From Dehalococcoidia bacterium (GTDB lineage: Bacteria; Chloroflexota; Dehalococcoidia; UBA3495): a DNA stretch of 7,868 nt. Below are positions 6,279 through 7,868 of this stretch, in pieces (positions within the stretch are counted from its first letter, which is position 1; each line of letters starts with the position of its first letter). A program made the position numbers and the translations under genes. The notes below the pieces were generated by a model. The model worked only from the letters and a program-made list of their open reading frames with translations. It did no database searches and was not told where the DNA came from. The stretch covers positions 1-7,868 of the forward strand of contig JAPKDE010000115.1 in the NCBI GenBank assembly GCA_028822675.1, read 5' to 3'.

Positions 6279-7868
6279 CTACTTCAGGCCAATCAGGTGA
6301 TCGATGAAATATATACGTGCGGCCTGCGGGCCAGACGTCCAGTTCACGGAATCGGAAACTCCATAAAGCCTGGTTGGGAACATTACAGGAACTAACGCCA
6401 CTTCATCGTTGGCTGCTTGTAGGGCATCACAGGCGAACAGTTGGCGTTGCACCGGGTCAGACGCACTGGACAATTTTCCTATTAGTTCGTCAACACCAGC
6501 GTTACTGAAGTTGCCCCGGTTCTCATCACCGCCGGTCAAGATATGGCGGTTGAGGGCCCATCCGGGATCACCAGTGGTGGTTGTTCCGTTACTGTAACCA
6601 AACAGGTCATATCCGCCCTGACTCGCCAAAGTCCACTCTACGATTTGTACATTGGCACCCACTCCAATGTCTTTCAACATGGATTGGTATGCCTCCAACA
6701 TGGGAGGCAATAGAGGCCGCTCAGGATAGGTCTGAAGCACTAATTCCAGGGCCTTACCATCTTTTTCTACGATGCCATCACCGTCTTCGTCAGCGTAACC
6801 AGCTTCTGCTAATAGTCTGCGTGCTGTCTCCGGGTCGTATGCGTAGCCTGATGTGTTCTGACAGGAAAGGAATCCCGGTGGGAATAAGGAGTTGGCGGGA
6901 AAGGCATGGCCGTCTGCCACGCCTGATGCCATTGCGTCTCGGTCAACGGCGAGGGTTATGGCCTTGCGAACTAAAGGGTCCTGCATCTTAGGACTCTCGT
7001 GGTTCACAAACATGAACAGCATCCCCGTAGGCGCTGCAGTCCTCACATCAAGCGATGAGTCATTACCAACGACCACCGCGCCTTGGGGCGATAGCTCGAC
7101 CGCGATATCAACGTCTCCGGTTTGCAGGGCAATTAGCCGGGTGTCGCTTTGGTTGAATGTGACGAACTCGATTCGATCAAGAGCGGGGGTACCCTGCCAG
7201 TAATCGGAGTGCGCCACGACCGTCATTTTTTGGTCGGGGCTGAAAGACACCAACTTGTACGGCCCTGTCATGGATGCGAATTCTGCAGAGTCGTCCACCG
7301 AAGTAGGTACGGTGGACGGGTCGGCGATGCTGGTGTTCTGATTGGTTAGTAATCCAGGCAGCACCGGGTTGGGCGAATTAGTGTGTATGACTAAGGTCAG
7401 GCGGTCTTTTACTTCAATGCGGTCTATATCCAGCAGCACCCTGGTGCCCGGGCGGCGCAATAACGCCAGATCAAGGGAGCCTTTAACCTTTTCGGCGTCC
7501 ATTGAGACCCCGTTGTGGAATTTCACGCCGTCTCTCAAGGTGATTTCCCAAGCTGTGGACTCAGCTTGGACAGCTTTCGAAGCTAACCAAGGCTCGGTGT
7601 TAAGGTTTCCATCTTGCTTGAACAATGTTTCAGCTAAACCGGTCGGTACCGCCAACCAGCCCGCCTGGTAGGGGTCTGGCGGCTCGTCTAGGAAAGGTGT
7701 TGCTACTTTCAATACTCGTTCTTCACCCGATTTAGGTGTGGGCGCCGATGAGCTTGATCCATCAAGTGTTTCTGATGTGCTGGGCGTGGATGTAGAGTCT
7801 GCGCTACAGGCCGTTATTAGGAGAACCAATATAGCCAACGCGATGACCGTTATTCGAGTTCGGAAAAT
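6279..7868 (-). CDS. ABC importer solute-binding lipoprotein, family 5 (5' partial)
   Basis: This extracytoplasmic binding protein delivers substrate to the DppB/DppC channel. The frame is open to the window edge, so the true start lies beyond 7868. The TTG at 7838 would leave only ten residues before the lipobox and no basic n-region, whereas upstream codons add RTRITVIA. Visible parts: hydrophobic signal segment, lipobox LITAC with the lipid-acceptor Cys, and a Ser/Thr-rich tether. A family 5 (DppA/OppA/NikA) fold follows, with LAETLFKQDGNLNTEPWLA, WEITLRDGVKFHNG, TGPYKLVSF, YWQGTPALDRIEF, LIALQTGDVDIAVEL and VRKAITLAVDRDAMA. The C-terminal lobe includes DPGWALNRHILTGGDENRGNFSN. The protein stops at 6279-6281, 1 nt before dppB. 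NikA-like wording appears in several blocks, but so does generic peptide-binder wording. A metal, opine or peptide ligand is equally possible. About 529 residues are present, nearly full length. Confidence 0.92.
   Translation of the reverse strand: MFRTRITVIALAILVLLITACSADSTSTPSTSETLDGSSSSAPTPKSGEERVLKVATPFLDEPPDPYQAGWLAVPTGLAETLFKQDGNLNTEPWLASKAVQAESTAWEITLRDGVKFHNGVSMDAEKVKGSLDLALLRRPGTRVLLDIDRIEVKDRLTLVIHTNSPNPVLPGLLTNQNTSIADPSTVPTSVDDSAEFASMTGPYKLVSFSPDQKMTVVAHSDYWQGTPALDRIEFVTFNQSDTRLIALQTGDVDIAVELSPQGAVVVGNDSSLDVRTAAPTGMLFMFVNHESPKMQDPLVRKAITLAVDRDAMASGVADGHAFPANSLFPPGFLSCQNTSGYAYDPETARRLLAEAGYADEDGDGIVEKDGKALELVLQTYPERPLLPPMLEAYQSMLKDIGVGANVQIVEWTLASQGGYDLFGYSNGTTTTGDPGWALNRHILTGGDENRGNFSNAGVDELIGKLSSASDPVQRQLFACDALQAANDEVALVPVMFPTRLYGVSDSVNWTSGPQAARIYFIDHLIGLK

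Noticed and set aside
7836..7838. TTG at 7838 as the start of the binding protein.
   Set aside because: The signal peptide would be only ten residues before the lipobox Cys and without positive charge. The frame continues to the edge with basic residues.

Overview
The window carries bacterial genes on one strand only: every supported gene, RNA element and gene remnant reads right to left (minus strand). The content suggests a bacterium that makes or salvages cobalamin and has a lipoprotein-dependent ABC importer. The family types (one-chain glycyl-tRNA synthetase, cobaltochelatase-type ChlI-ChlD fusion, many TTG starts, moderate GC) would fit a Chloroflexota-like or other non-model free-living lineage. 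That placement is an impression, not something the sequence proves.

Right part (about 4417-7868): three consecutive genes of a peptide/nickel-type ABC importer. They are a family 5 solute-binding lipoprotein (5' end cut by the window edge), then a DppB-like and a DppC-like permease, packed 1 nt and 16 nt apart. The two ATPase genes that usually follow are absent here.

Middle (about 3711-4416): a 706-nt stretch without protein genes, mostly taken up by a regulatory leader. It holds a possible promoter, a clear cobalamin riboswitch (4085-4262), a linker hairpin and an intrinsic terminator (4006-4032), followed by about 295 nt of untranslated leader. It feeds a 695-codon ChlI-ChlD fusion (1623-3710), the AAA+/VWA motor subunit that works with CobN to insert cobalt into the corrin ring. 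The simplest reading is that B12 binding ends transcription early and shuts off chelatase synthesis.

Left part (1-1488): gene wreckage. A glycyl-tRNA synthetase can be followed from its N-terminus (1488) through class II motif 3 (about 500). It is broken by two adjacent stop codons where a Trp-Trp pair is expected, and by three frameshifts. It stops before the anticodon-binding domain and is fused, with a possible 8-nt microhomology, to the interior of an MFS exporter gene that is itself missing both ends. A 23-nt tRNA 3'-end-like piece lies just upstream of the dead synthetase.

I found no defence system, CRISPR array or insertion sequence. The most notable content is the riboswitch-controlled cobaltochelatase motor and the multiply broken synthetase/exporter fusion.
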